Positions 48,361 through 58,884 of a stretch of 64,000 bases of DNA are shown one piece after another (within the stretch, counting starts at the first letter, position 1; the number at the start of each line of letters is the position of its first letter). Origin of the DNA: Liriodendron chinense (lineage: Eukaryota; Streptophyta; Magnoliopsida; Magnoliales; Magnoliaceae). The stretch spans positions 1,178,001 through 1,242,000 of the forward strand of contig PVNU02002353.1 in the NCBI GenBank assembly GCA_003013855.2, read 5' to 3'. Both the position numbers and the translations under genes were made by a program. The notes under the pieces are model-generated. The model did not search any database. It was not told where the DNA came from and saw nothing but the letters and a program-made list of their open reading frames with translations.

Positions 48361-49968
48361 TATATTAATTCCTTCCCATTGAAATGGAATTTAGACAATA
48401 CTCAAGGTCCATATGATCAAAACATATCGAATCTTGATGGGAATGCATCGCAATAAATTCATATTGTAAAATGTATGCCCAAACGATAGTTTGAACGTTG
48501 TTTAAAACAGCTCATACTACATGCATGTTATGGAATAATAAAGGGTTATTGGGAGGCATATGGAGGGAGTTGACCCAGCTGTCAACATGGTTCATGTCAT
48601 GTGTTTTGATTAAATAAGGGTTAACACTTAACATTGCTCATGAGCGTGTACGTTTCAAACAACATGCCTTTGGAACGCATTTGATGGTTGTGATCATTCC
48701 ATGAATGACTGATGTATCTGCAGCCGCATTGGCATGTGAAATGCGGTAGGGTACACTATTCAGATGGACCACACGTAACTTTGGTTCGTATTCAACGTAC
48801 ATATGTGGCCCATCGGATGAGTGGGTCGTTTTGATTTTTAGGGCAGGACACCTACTTTGAAGGGGCCACCTGATGAACGTCTAGGATTATTACATATGTG
48901 CCATGTTGACACGAGTGCATGGTGTGCTTGGATTTATTCATCTTTTATAATTGAAAAGTGAATCCGAATGCTAAGAGGCTGACTCATGCTGGACCAGCAA
49001 GGGACTTTCGTCGCCTGATTGCTAGCATGCGACACATTGAAAGGTGGATCCACACTGTGTAGTTGACAGATACACCAAGCTGACAATCCTAGCCATCAGT
49101 TTTTTCAATTGACTTCACCATCTATTATTCTCATTTTACAGTACATTTAATGGACTTCATTTGTCTGGCTAGGATGGTCCATTCAATTTGGTCTTCTTTT
49201 CAACAACGGACATAGGAAGCATATTCTATTAGATGGGCGGTCAGGATCCGCCAGTCCAATTCACGAACCCCTCGTTAGTGGTGCAATGCATGCGTTACCT
49301 CCCTATGCTCTCAGAGATATCATGGGATTTTGCCATTTTGGAGGTTAGACGGTAACGGTCACGTGATAGCCCTTAGGTAGGTAACCATCATTTTAAAAGT
49401 GAGGTGAGATATTCACCATACACGTGGCAAGTTTCACGGTAATCCAGACCATCAAAACCGTTGACACAATTGTGTGTGTATAATCAAAGCTCAACTACAA
49501 AAGATATCTTTTTTAAACAAAATAAAGATGGAAATTGTTAAGATTAGTCCTCCCCATGAGTCCTATATTGGCATCCTCACAAATCATGCTTATTTAGGGC
49601 ACATTTCCATGAACTTCCTTAAAAGAGGGTTTTCAAAAGAAGGGTTTCAGGCCTACTACTCTCGTAACCTTTTACCTTGGTTTCTGACAAGTAGGCATTT
49701 CAGTGCCTATTTTGTTGAGTAGGAGATGAGACATGGGTTTACATAGTGTATCCAGACACGAACACAATATCAAGTGCCCGTGGATCGAAACGACATTTAA
49801 GCCGTGAAACACCCCTTTAGAGGGTGTATTCAAATGGGTGCTTAATAACTACCTTTGGCCTACATGCAGCCACAGCAAAACCGCACAAATGACCTTAGAA
49901 CTTCACAAAAGCTAGCAACATCAAACTATCAAGAAGATTTTCCAATCAATCATGTCACCGGTGGTCAA
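48361..49968. other. Non-coding interval
   Basis: No gene supported. An 82-codon frame at 49474-49722 (+) has no recognisable domain, no codon signal and no neighbouring exon; I do not call it. Confidence 0.5.
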
Positions 49969-50540
49969 TGCTGGGAACTCACGGAAGCACTGTAGTGGAA
50001 TCAAACAAAGCACTCACAATAGTAGTTATTGTTGGGAACTCACTGGAAGCACATAGTGCATGAATCCAACAAAGCACTTACAATAGTACAAGCAAATCCA
50101 CACACTGATCGACCAATCGAAATTTACGTGGAAAAAACCCTTGTGGGGAAAAATTACAGCACAAAGCAATAAATGCACTATGAATAAGAAGTTACAAAGA
50201 ATAGAATCTTATCAAGATTAAAGCCTCTAAGAGAACACCGTAGCTTTTCTCTTCAAAACTCTCTCAAACCCTTAAACACGTCTTAGATACCATAATCACG
50301 CAATTACAAGTATTTATATAGCACTAAGCACAAATTAGAAACAAAACACCAAAAACGCGCAAAATTTCGCAAACTGTTGATCGGTTGGTCGATCGATCGA
50401 CTGGCATCAATAGATTGGTCGACTAGACAGGTTCAATTGGTCGAACTGTCCAAAGATTTTACTGTATAAATTTGATTTATCGCGATCGATCGATCAATGG
50501 CCCTGTTACAACACATATTTGAGGTATCCGATTTTCAACA
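49969..50540 (-). repeat. Probable solo LTR of a copia-type element
   Basis: On the minus strand it starts TGTTGAAAATC and ends CCCAACA or CCCAGCA. It holds a TATATAAATACTTG promoter-like string and a TTTTTCCACGTAAA stretch near the end, as in copia LTRs. The 3' end is duplicated (TGTTGGGAACTCAC at 50030 and TGCTGGGAACTCAC at 49969 on plus). No internal domain, primer site or target duplication is visible. Confidence 0.55.
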
Positions 50541-50785
50541 GGTACATCATGATAGAGTTTGTAATGAGTTGGACTTTCCCAAATCTTTAAGGGCCCATTT
50601 GAATTGTAAGTTATTTAAGATACGCTACTTATTACATAAGTAACTTATCTTGGTTTCTACTTAATCAGCACATAAGCATGTTTGGTAAACATCATACTTA
50701 TCATCCAAAAAGTAGAAAAGCATGTTTAGTTTCCTAATATCATAAGTAATCATCCCTCAAGTCTATTTGGTCCCCCTTACATCCA

Positions 50786-50917
50786 TTGTTCGTCATGTGG
50801 GGCCAACCTTTGATGTTGATTGTTCATTGTGTGACCTCTACTAAAGTGGGTCATCCATCATGTGGGGCCCACCTTGGATGTGGACCATTTAGCATTAGGG
50901 TTCGATCTTTAATGTGC
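50786..50917. repeat. Degenerate minisatellite, left part
   Basis: Repeated words CATCATGTGGGGCCCACCTT and GATGTGGACCATT at about 30-40 bp spacing. The same array resumes at 51527. Confidence 0.7.
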
Positions 50918-50925
50918 ACCATTCA

Positions 50926-51518
50926 TAGGGCTCTCAATGAGTCAGATTTAGATCGTATCCAGTTGGATCTGGCTCCAAGTCCTGTATATTTGTAGACGGA
51001 TTCGGATCCAACTCGGATCCAAAAGGTGATATCCATATCCGATTTCATTTATAAATTGTTAGATCCATTTCCGATCCAAAATCCATATAACTATCAGATT
51101 CGGGTCGGATCTAGGTCCGAATCCACCCCCATTACAAATCTAAGAAAATATATAATATAATATATTTAATTTAGTAGAAAAATGATGCAAATCCGACTAT
51201 TTACTATGGTATGGTCGACCTAAGAGTGGTATGTCTCAATTTTGAGACATAGCCTAAAATAATCTGTAAAATAGATGGCCAGTATGAATATAGCATATAT
51301 AGTAAGGTGACAATGAGTTAGATCTTAATCAGATTCAGATCGAACTCAGATGTGTTCCTGTGAATCCAAATCCGGTCCATTTAACTAATCGGACTTATTT
51401 TAAGATCCAAATCCAGTCCATTTAACCAATCAAACCTATTTTAAAATCCAAATCCGCATTATAAAGATTTGAAGCGAATCGGATCTCAGATCTAACCCGG
51501 CTTCCGTTGAGAGCCCTA
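50926..51518. mobile_element. hAT-like MITE with 8-bp target duplication
   Basis: The terminal inverted repeat TAGGGCTCTCAA stands at 50926 and its exact inverse at 51507-51518. ACCATTCA flanks the element on both sides (50918-50925, 51519-51526). The interior is AT-rich with repeated GGATC/GATCC words (TCGGATCCAAATCC) and no transposase. The 8-bp duplication and the TAGGG ends fit the hAT superfamily. It lies inside the minisatellite. Confidence 0.88.
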
Positions 51519-51526
51519 ACCATTCA

Positions 51527-52100
51527 TTAGGTAAGGCCCACCTATGATGTTGGCCATCCATCAAGTGGGCCCACCATCAATGTTATTGTCCATCATGTGG
51601 TTCCCATCTTCAATATCCACCTGCCCATCATGTGGTGCCCACCTTTGATGTGGACCGTCCATCATGTAGGCCCACCTCTCCATCATGTGGGGCCCGCCTT
51701 GGATAGGGGCCATTCTCATTAACCCGACCTTTGATGTGGATTGTCCATCATGTGTGTCCCACCTTGATGTGGATCATCCATCATGTGGAGAACACCATTG
51801 TTAATTGCCCATCATTTGGAGTCCACCTTTGATGTGGACTGTCCATCATATGGGCCCTCACCTTCAATGTGGAGCCAACCTTTGATGTGGACCATTCATT
51901 GTGTGGGTTATCCATCATGCAAGGCCTACCTTGGATGTGGGCAATTCATCATTATGGCCCGACCTTTAATGTGCACCATTCATTATGTAGGGCCCACCTT
52001 GGTCATCTATCAAATAGGGCCCACCTTCAATATGCACTACCCATCATGTGGACCCACCATGCACACCCACTCTGTCTATTCATGTGGGGCCTACCTTGAT
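51527..52100. repeat. Degenerate minisatellite, right part
   Basis: More than ten imperfect units of about 30-40 bp, with CCATCATGTGGGGCCCACCT and TTTGATGTGGACCGTCC as the recurring core. Two overlapping open frames rich in H/G/P/C arise from the repeat and are not genes. Confidence 0.8.
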
Positions 52101-52769
52101 GTTTACTTGTCATACACCCTGCTCATATGGTTGCATAGACTAAGACGAAAGTAAAACGTAAATATCAATTTGCTCCAGCCGTTATGAATCCCACTATCTA
52201 GATAGTGGATACTGTTCGCTCTTAAACCAGATCAGGTGGCCTACCGTGATGTTTAATTGCCTCTACTCTGTTAATTAGGCACATAAGAGCTAGATGTAGG
52301 GAATGTACAAAGATTAGCTTGGTCTTAAATTGATGTGGGCCCCACCACAAAAAACGGTAGGGACATGCCTACCTTGGAAACCTCCGAGACCCAGTGATGG
52401 CTAGACCCACGCTATATGTATCTCACATTCACATCGTTCATCCAGTGGGTGGGACCCACTAATATATGTCTTATCCATATGTTCATCTGTTTTGCCAACT
52501 CTATTAAAGTATGAGTAAAAAAATGAAATGGAACTTGATCTCTAGTGAGACCCACTATTGTGAGCCTCTTAGAGTTTAGTAGGTGGACCACACTTTAGGA
52601 ATCAGTGAAGATAATGACTCTCACGGTTGAGACCTTCCCAAGTAACCACCATTGAAACGAATGGTAAATAACATACTTGTTAGCTTTGCCTCTCTTTCTT
52701 TCTTAACCTATGAAAAGTAAAAAAGCTAAAAAAAAATTAGCTGAAGTGATTATGTACTTTTAAGTTAAG
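52101..52769. other. Non-coding interval with partial foldback sequence
   Basis: Near 52440-52540 there is left-arm-like sequence (GGGTGGGACCCACTAATATA). No complete element and no gene. Confidence 0.4.
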
Positions 52770-52778
52770 AGGTTACTT

Positions 52779-52951
52779 TTTTTTTTTTTTATAGTTAGTT
52801 CACACACCCCATTGTTAGTACACCCTACCTACCCCTGTTAGTCACATCACAATGTAAGCCACCCCCACTATGGGAATCAATGCCATGACCTTAGTGTTGA
52901 AACGAGGCTATCTTCACTTAGTCTGCCGCTTGAGCTAAGGACCTAGGTGTA
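52779..52951 (-). mobile_element. tRNA-derived SINE with 9-bp target duplication
   Basis: On the minus strand it begins CCTAGGTCCTTAGCTCAAGC, with a box A-like TTAGCTCAAGCGG, a box B-like GGTCATGGCATTGATTCCC and a poly-A tail (plus-strand T run at about 52777-52790). AGGTTACTT occurs on both sides (52770-52778 and 52952-52960). Length about 170 bp. Transcribed by RNA polymerase III in active relatives. Confidence 0.85.
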
Positions 52952-53132
52952 AGGTTACTTATTACTATCATAAACCAAATCTACTTATTGAAAATAAGTT
53001 ACTTATCTACTGCTGTAAGTAGAAAAAGTAACTTATTTAGTGGTATTCAAACGAGCCCGAAGTGTAGAATCCTAACCTATGAAGATCACCCATACCATGA
53101 TGCAACTATGGGTTGGGTGGTTGATTTGATAA

Positions 53133-53252
53133 GCTCCTTAATAGTTCTGATTTGATAATCTCCTTAATAGTTGCTCCTTAATAGTTCTGATTTGATAATC
53201 TCCTTAATAGTTGCTCCTTAATAGTTCTGATTTGATAATCTCCTTAATAGTT
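53133..53252. repeat. 40-bp tandem repeat, three copies
   Basis: The unit GCTCCTTAATAGTTCTGATT then TGATAATCTCCTTAATAGTT is repeated three times with no visible change. It is itself built from two related halves. Confidence 0.92.
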
Positions 53253-53317
53253 CCATGTCATGGTTGACCATTACCACCCCCGTGCTGAGCCTACAAAATC
53301 TTGCACATATATCTCAC

Positions 53318-53376
53318 TCCATGCATTCTACCAACATACAATGCATCTCCATGCATTCTACCAACATACAATGCAT
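53318..53376. repeat. 30-bp tandem repeat, two copies
   Basis: CTCCATGCATTCTACCAACA then TACAATGCAT occurs twice in a row. Confidence 0.9.
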
Positions 53377-54593
53377 CAATGAATGATCATTATCTTCAAT
53401 TGGTAAAGAGGAGTGTTTATCTTTCTTCATTCTCCATCAGCCAAGTCCTTACTTAAAATCTTCAATCATAGACCTTAATCAGGAGTTGGAAAATCTTTAG
53501 TTCTCAAATCCAAAGTGAATCTATGAATTTAGTTAACCATATATTTTAGGCTTATATTAGTTAGTGGCAACTCTTCTATGTCTTACAAACATCATTCTAT
53601 GTCCACCCCCACATTGATCTAAGAATTGAAGGAGCATCCGTTAGATCTTATTTGCAAAATTGTTAAGGACTGTGCAGTGCATCGAGTATGGAGATCCAAT
53701 AGTCTGAATATTGGATATATCTGATCGGGCCATCTATTTCTTTGGTCTAGATCTTCCTCTCCTTGAACAGCTGTAAAGAAAACTAGAGATGTGAATAGTT
53801 TTCTGTGTATGTTTCAGATTGAGGACCTAGCATTCCTTATATAGGAATTTGTAGGTAGGGTGTTGCAGTGTTTGAAGCCCGGCATAATACTGCAACCCCT
53901 CTTGCTCCACACCTCTAGAGTAAGTAAAGTCCATGTTCTACTAAAATAATGCAACAATACAGTTTTAGACGCACCACTGCTTTATCTTTTGCAAAATTAT
54001 GACTGTATTAGGGTCCGTTGGCCGGTCCACACAAATTTTGATATATCTGTATCAATTCTGGTCCATTGATTAATTGAGCCCACTATATAGAAAACTTATA
54101 GCATTCCTTGGTGCCAACATAGTGTGCTCATGCCTACCGCATAGAGCCTGAACAGAAATCAATTGCACAATTATTTGTTCCAAGGTAGGAGCCTTATTTT
54201 GGACAGTTTATTTTGACAGTTACACGCCAGTTATACAATTTCTAAGTATTTCTGAGAAAATTTTTAAGTGCATGCGTATCATCCATCACACCTTTTCCAA
54301 GCATTAAAGTTCTCCTCAAAAGAATTCTTGGTCACTCATCATGTAGGCAACAAGTATACATTGTATATACACCGTCCGTCAGTTTCCTTCAGTCGTCCTT
54401 ATCTTTCGTACATATGCAGCCCACCTAATCATCAGGCCACCCTGACTTTTGATCCAAACCATCTACACACTAGGCCGCAATGGCTCAGATCTTGCACACG
54501 TGTTCCACATTGACACGGGTGGAATCGAGTCAATAACGAAGTATACTCGCTCGAGTTCAGTTAGCTGGGTTTAGCTCAGCTTCGGACACACAA
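53377..54593. other. Upstream region of the 54.6 kb gene
   Basis: No gene. On the minus strand TCCTATATAAGGAATGC near 53835 is TATA-like but precedes no open frame. The last 100 bp form the probable leader of the gene at 54632. Confidence 0.45.
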
Positions 54594-54647
54594 ATGGCGG
54601 CAAAAAACCCATCTATCCTTCGCCTTCTTACATGGCTTCTCTCGTGA
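54594..54647 (+). other. Short upstream ORF overlapping the gene start
   Basis: ATGGCGGCAAAAAACC opens a 17-codon frame (MAAKNPSILRLLTWLLS) ending in TGA at 54645-54647, out of frame with and overlapping the main ATG at 54632. If it lies in the mRNA it could reduce initiation at the main start. Confidence 0.5.
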
Positions 54648-55504
54648 GCATCCCTTCCCCTCTTTCTCTCTCTTCTCCGTTCTTGAAAACCTTTTCAAAA
54701 TCCTACAAAACCCTAACCCTAAAAGACCCCCTCTCTTCTCCCAAACCCTCCCATTTCAGGAAGAAGACGAAAATACCAACCCTGCCATCTCAAATCTCCT
54801 CTTCTCTGTCGGAAAACTGCTCATCCTCCGTCTCATCAGCTGAAATTCCACGCGATTTCGTCTCCGGAACCGCCTTTCTCTCCTCGATCTTGGCCGCGGT
54901 GGTTTGGATCCTTGAATCGCGTCGAAAACGGCCTCTTTTGCTCCCATATCGGTCGATAAATCGGCAATATTACGATTTGAAGAGGAAGAGTGTGGAGGTT
55001 GGGTCGTGGAAGTTGAGTTTGGATGTTTTGCCATCGATTCGGGAGTCTTACGACCGTCCAAAGGTGGTTATCGATCCGGCATTTCTAGGGATTGTGAAGT
55101 CGGCTGATCGTGTGGCGTTCAGGGGATCGGTGTGTTGTAATTACAGTGGCTTGGATCCAATCGGTATTAGTTCAGAGCCGTCAAATTCTTCTGATGAAGA
55201 AGAGGTTGACCTTGCTGGATTGAATGGGAGTATTGATCATCCGACGGTGGTTACCGATCTGGCATTTCTAAGGATTATGAATTCAGCTGATCGTATGGCA
55301 TTTGAGAGCTTGGTGTTTCGTAATTACAGTGGATTGAATACCATCAATATTAGTTCGGAGCCGTCAGATTTTTCTGATGGAGAAGAGGGCGAGTTTGGTG
55401 GGTTGAATGGGAGTAGGTCTGGTTGGAATCCACTAATGCTGCCAGCTGTATCTGCTGCGTGCTTGGAGATTCCATCTTCGAGTGTGACTGCTATAACAGA
55501 GCAG
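54632..55504 (+). CDS. First exon of an unrecognised, probably plastid-targeted protein (291 codons, partial)
   Basis: The frame is open from ATG 54632 to a good splice donor (CAG|GTATGA) at 55505; a stop follows four bases into the intron, so the protein must continue in later exons not found here. Residues 1-60 are rich in Ser, Pro, Leu and Lys with few acids, like a chloroplast transit peptide. A hydrophobic segment (about residues 77-95, FVSGTAFLSSILAAVVWIL) followed by RRKR suggests a membrane anchor. Residues about 143-203 and 204-264 are a direct duplication of 61 codons (DPAFLGIVKSADRVAF and DLAFLRIMNSADRMAF; both contain NYSGL and ISSEPS then an acidic patch). Codon use and GC are higher than in the surroundings, which supports a real exon. 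I do not recognise the family. A chloroplast RNA-binding protein with a long N-terminal region (for example of the PPR class) is one possibility, but no PPR motif is present in this exon. Confidence 0.75.
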
Positions 55505-56047
55505 GTATGATCCTATCTCAATTTCTATGAACATTCAGTCATTTCTTTTCTTGTCTTTGCTTTCTCTTTCATTTTCTCAAGTAATTATATCGGCGGTAAC
55601 CAGCAGCATTTATGCCTGGGTATCCACTTAGCTTCGGGAAGCACATGTAGAATGTTTATTTAGATGCTGAATATATGAAATATTTTCAAGAAACTGACAT
55701 CCATTGATGCAACTGTAATAAGAATTAAATCAATATCAGTAAGTATGAGATGGCAATCCAAACTCTCACAGCAGGCTGTAGCATTGGGAAATCTTAGAGA
55801 TAAAGTACTGTGGGAATCCTCCAAGGAGTCTAGCTACAAATGCTTGATAGTAAACTGAGCAACACATGCTTAAGACTCAAGCAACACATGTGGGAGTGTT
55901 AACATATCAGGTTTGGGTTGGGTCCTGGTGTGTCCATACCCAGATGCACCTAAGGGGGCCTGTTTGGTTCCTGTCGGGTATTTCAGGTACCATATTTGGG
56001 GTACCAAATTGAGATCTGATTGGATTGGACCTCACATGGTCAGACCA
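55505..56047 (+). other. Start of a presumed intron
   Basis: Follows the splice donor. AT-rich, no open frame resembling an exon. Confidence 0.5.
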
Positions 56048-56528
56048 TCCGTGCGAGCAAAGTGGGCCAAACAGGGTGGGCCTCACCTTGATGCGTATGT
56101 GAAATCTACTCTGACCATTAGATGTGTTGCATCAAGTTAAGGTCAACGGTATAAAAAAGATCAATCCATGAATCATATGGCCCACACTAACGAAAATAGT
56201 TGGGAGAGAATGTCCACACTTAATTTCATCGGGGCCTACATGAAATGCAAAATGGCTTGATTTTTGGACCTTGGGCGTAACATTGAGTGACACACCTTAT
56301 GGACGGATTGGATTTTAGGTCACACAGAACGGTGAGCTCTTTACAAAATCAAGGGTGGGACATCCCCCTCCCAACTGTTACCCTTGGTGTGGCCCACTTG
56401 AATCACAGATCTACTTGAATTTTAGGCCTTGGACCTAACATGAGATGACACACCTGATGGTTGGAGAGGATTTCACATACACATCAGGGCGGGGCCCACC
56501 TGAGCTTTCCCTCGTTTGCTCGCAGGGA
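56048..56528. repeat. Foldback repeat, second subfamily
   Basis: Left TGCGAGCAAAGTGGGCC and GATGCGTATGTGAAATCT pair with right GATTTCACATACACATCAGG and GTTTGCTCGCA. The interior has GGCCCAC words and no coding capacity. Confidence 0.6.
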
Positions 56529-56556
56529 TAGTCTCCTGCGAGCAGCTTGCAATAGA

Positions 56557-56560
<4 letters not shown>

Positions 56561-56592
<32 letters not shown>
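56561..56592. repeat. (CT)n microsatellite
   Basis: 32 bp of perfect CT repeat. Confidence 0.95.
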
Positions 56593-56595
<3 letters not shown>

Positions 56596-57259
56596 CCCTG
56601 ACAGTCGATCTAGCTTGAATGAAGGTCAGGCCAAAATTCAAGAGGTTTTACAACTCCAATGGCCCCAATGAAATCAAGGGTGTGCGTCCAACTTGTTCCC
56701 TTTGCCGTGGCCCACCAGAGTCACATGATTTTGGGGCTTGGGGGGTTTTCTAAGGTGATGCATCTGATGGACAAGATGAATGTCCTCACATGATGACTCT
56801 GTATGCCCCTGCTCCTAGGTGATCTCCACTCCATATACGAGTACTATCACTGCTATTATTATGTTACTATTAGACTTAATCAGACTAGTCCCAACCTAAT
56901 TTTTTGGGTCCCAGATGATTGACTTGAGCGCGACCCATTTTCAAAAAAATTGGTCCAAATATTGGATTTAGACCTGTTTAAATTGGGTTAGGTACCTTGG
57001 CTACCCAATAATCTAGGTGCCTGTTGATAGCCAAAAACCATTGTTTGAAGTATTGTCTGATATGAATTGATATCGTTTGAGTTGTATTGATTTTGGTCAG
57101 AACTGAAATGAGTCACCACACTGATATGGGACGACAATGGGACCGAATCGGGGTGAGTTGTACCAGAATCAGTTCCCAGGCAAATCGCGCTTTGAAACTA
57201 TTAATTAAATCCATGCCCTAAAGACATACGTAGAACCATAACAGCACATGTTGGAAGTA
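56593..57259. other. Non-coding interval
   Basis: No gene. Around 56640-56790 foldback-type words continue (CACATGATTTTGGGGCTTGG). Confidence 0.4.
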
Positions 57260-57612
57260 ATAATTTTCTCAGAAAATCATGCATTTGAAACTAAATTAAT
57301 AATTTTCTCAGAAAAATCATGCATTCGAAACTATGGGTTGCAAGCCTTAGAAAGGCGATAGAGAGTCTTTTCATAATAATTCCAAATCTAGCTCAAATTT
57401 TCTTTGCCAGTGCAATTCAATCAGAAGTCTTCTTTTCCACCAATAAGAGCTAAAAATAGAAGCTAAACAATAGATCCATAAACTATTAAAAATATGCATA
57501 TATACTTTCTTTAAAAGCGACTTATGCAATTCAATCAGAAGTCTTCTTTTCCACCAACGAGAGCTTAAAATAGAAACTGAACAATAGATCCATAAACTAT
57601 TAAAAATATACC
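57260..57612. repeat. Two local tandem duplications
   Basis: AATAATTTTCTCAGAAAATC then ATGCAT occurs twice near 57260-57330. A unit of roughly 120 bp (GCAATTCAATCAGAAGTCTT, then CCATAAACTATTAAAAATAT) occurs twice from about 57411 and 57528. Confidence 0.8.
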
Positions 57613-57925
57613 TCTATTTCACTTTCTAGTCTTTAGTCTGTTTGTTGTGCGTCATACAACTAACTGGATAGTCTTGCCTGGATAAAATTATTTTACGATT
57701 ATTACAGTTGTGATAACAACGGATGTATGGTGTTTGATAATGATGGTACATATCAATATAAGCTTATGTGGATAGTGCAAGGCATTTAATACTGGATATT
57801 TTCTCACTTCACCATGTTTGTGAGAACCAAGTGTGATTTTTTGATCATGCTCCATCCATGGTTGAATTAGCAATTTGGATGGTCTAAAATGTCACAACCA
57901 TGATGCATGCCTAACTTTCTTGGGT
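57613..57925. other. Left flank of the gypsy element
   Basis: No gene seen. Ends in the GCATG target duplication (57926-57930). Confidence 0.5.
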
Positions 57926-57930
57926 GCATG

Positions 57931-58884
57931 TGATGCAGGACAACCCTAAATATGATGCATGCTCATGAACACAATTATTCAGCGGAAATAAAAGCAATAA
58001 TAATAATGAAATCTAGCATCAATCATCATAAATTAAGAAAATCATAAAGGAAACATGCAATGGGACGGACCATCATCACAACCATGGATTATGGGATTCA
58101 AGTAGCGTATAGGTTGGATCCGGCGAGGGATGGAACCTCCCGATCTTGCATGGTCATACCCAATCGATCAATGATGATCACTAGTCCGAAGAATCAGAAA
58201 GTTTCTCGGATTAGGGATTTGAGAATTTGGGGGTTTAGGGTTTAGATCGATTCTCAAGGTTTAGATCGTGGGGAATAAACAAAACAGAAGTTTAGAAGAA
58301 TAATAATAGAAGATGAAATACTTGGAAGAAGTTGGAGGGGCACAAGAAGAATAGAGAAGAAGGAGATCAAGGAAGAAGAAGAAGCACCATGAGAGAGGGA
58401 AAGAGGAAGGAGGCAACTAAAGGTTTGCTCTTTTTCATAAATCAACAACTAATCAAAAAGGTTTAGTGCAACACCCTTATAAAATTCGGAATTAGCATAA
58501 TTACCAAAATACCCCTACTAACAAAATTTCAAAAAAAAGACATTTGCATGAAAAAAACGTACCCACATTAACCCAAAACTCAAATAAGTAAAAAATGCGT
58601 AAAATAAACTCAAATCTAAGATGTCCAATGCGCTCCAATGATGGTGTGATGAAAGTGGGCCACAATGAACCAACGGTCCGATCACATCATCATTACGATC
58701 CAACGGTCTGATCATCTCCTCAAAGCAACTTACACATGTCTTCCCAAGGTGGGGTCTTTTCAAATGTCTCGGACTACATGTGTAAGGTTTTCAATGCTCC
58801 TCAATAGTCGCCTATCCACAATGATGGCACTTGTGGTTGGCGCTTTCTTTGTTGGTACACCTTGAATGCTTTTGTTCCGCATCA
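57931..58884 (-). repeat. 3' LTR of the gypsy element
   Basis: 954 bp without insertion; it serves as the empty-site reference for the MITE in the other LTR. GACGAGGAGTA on the minus strand precedes it as a possible polypurine tract. Confidence 0.92.

Noticed and set aside
49474..49722. 82-codon open frame on the plus strand
   Set aside because: No recognisable domain, no exon partners, no supporting promoter or codon signal, and AT-rich surroundings.
51783..52154. 123-codon frame rich in His, Cys, Pro and Thr
   Set aside because: It is a translation of the degenerate minisatellite; an overlapping frame looks similar for the same reason.
53800..53870. TATA-like TCCTATATAAGG on the minus strand as a gene promoter
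   Set aside because: No open frame or exon follows on that strand; could be an LTR remnant but ends are not visible.
58254..58448. 64-codon frame, nearly identical copy at 62202-62396
   Set aside because: Both lie within the two LTRs; the identity reflects LTR duplication, not a gene family.
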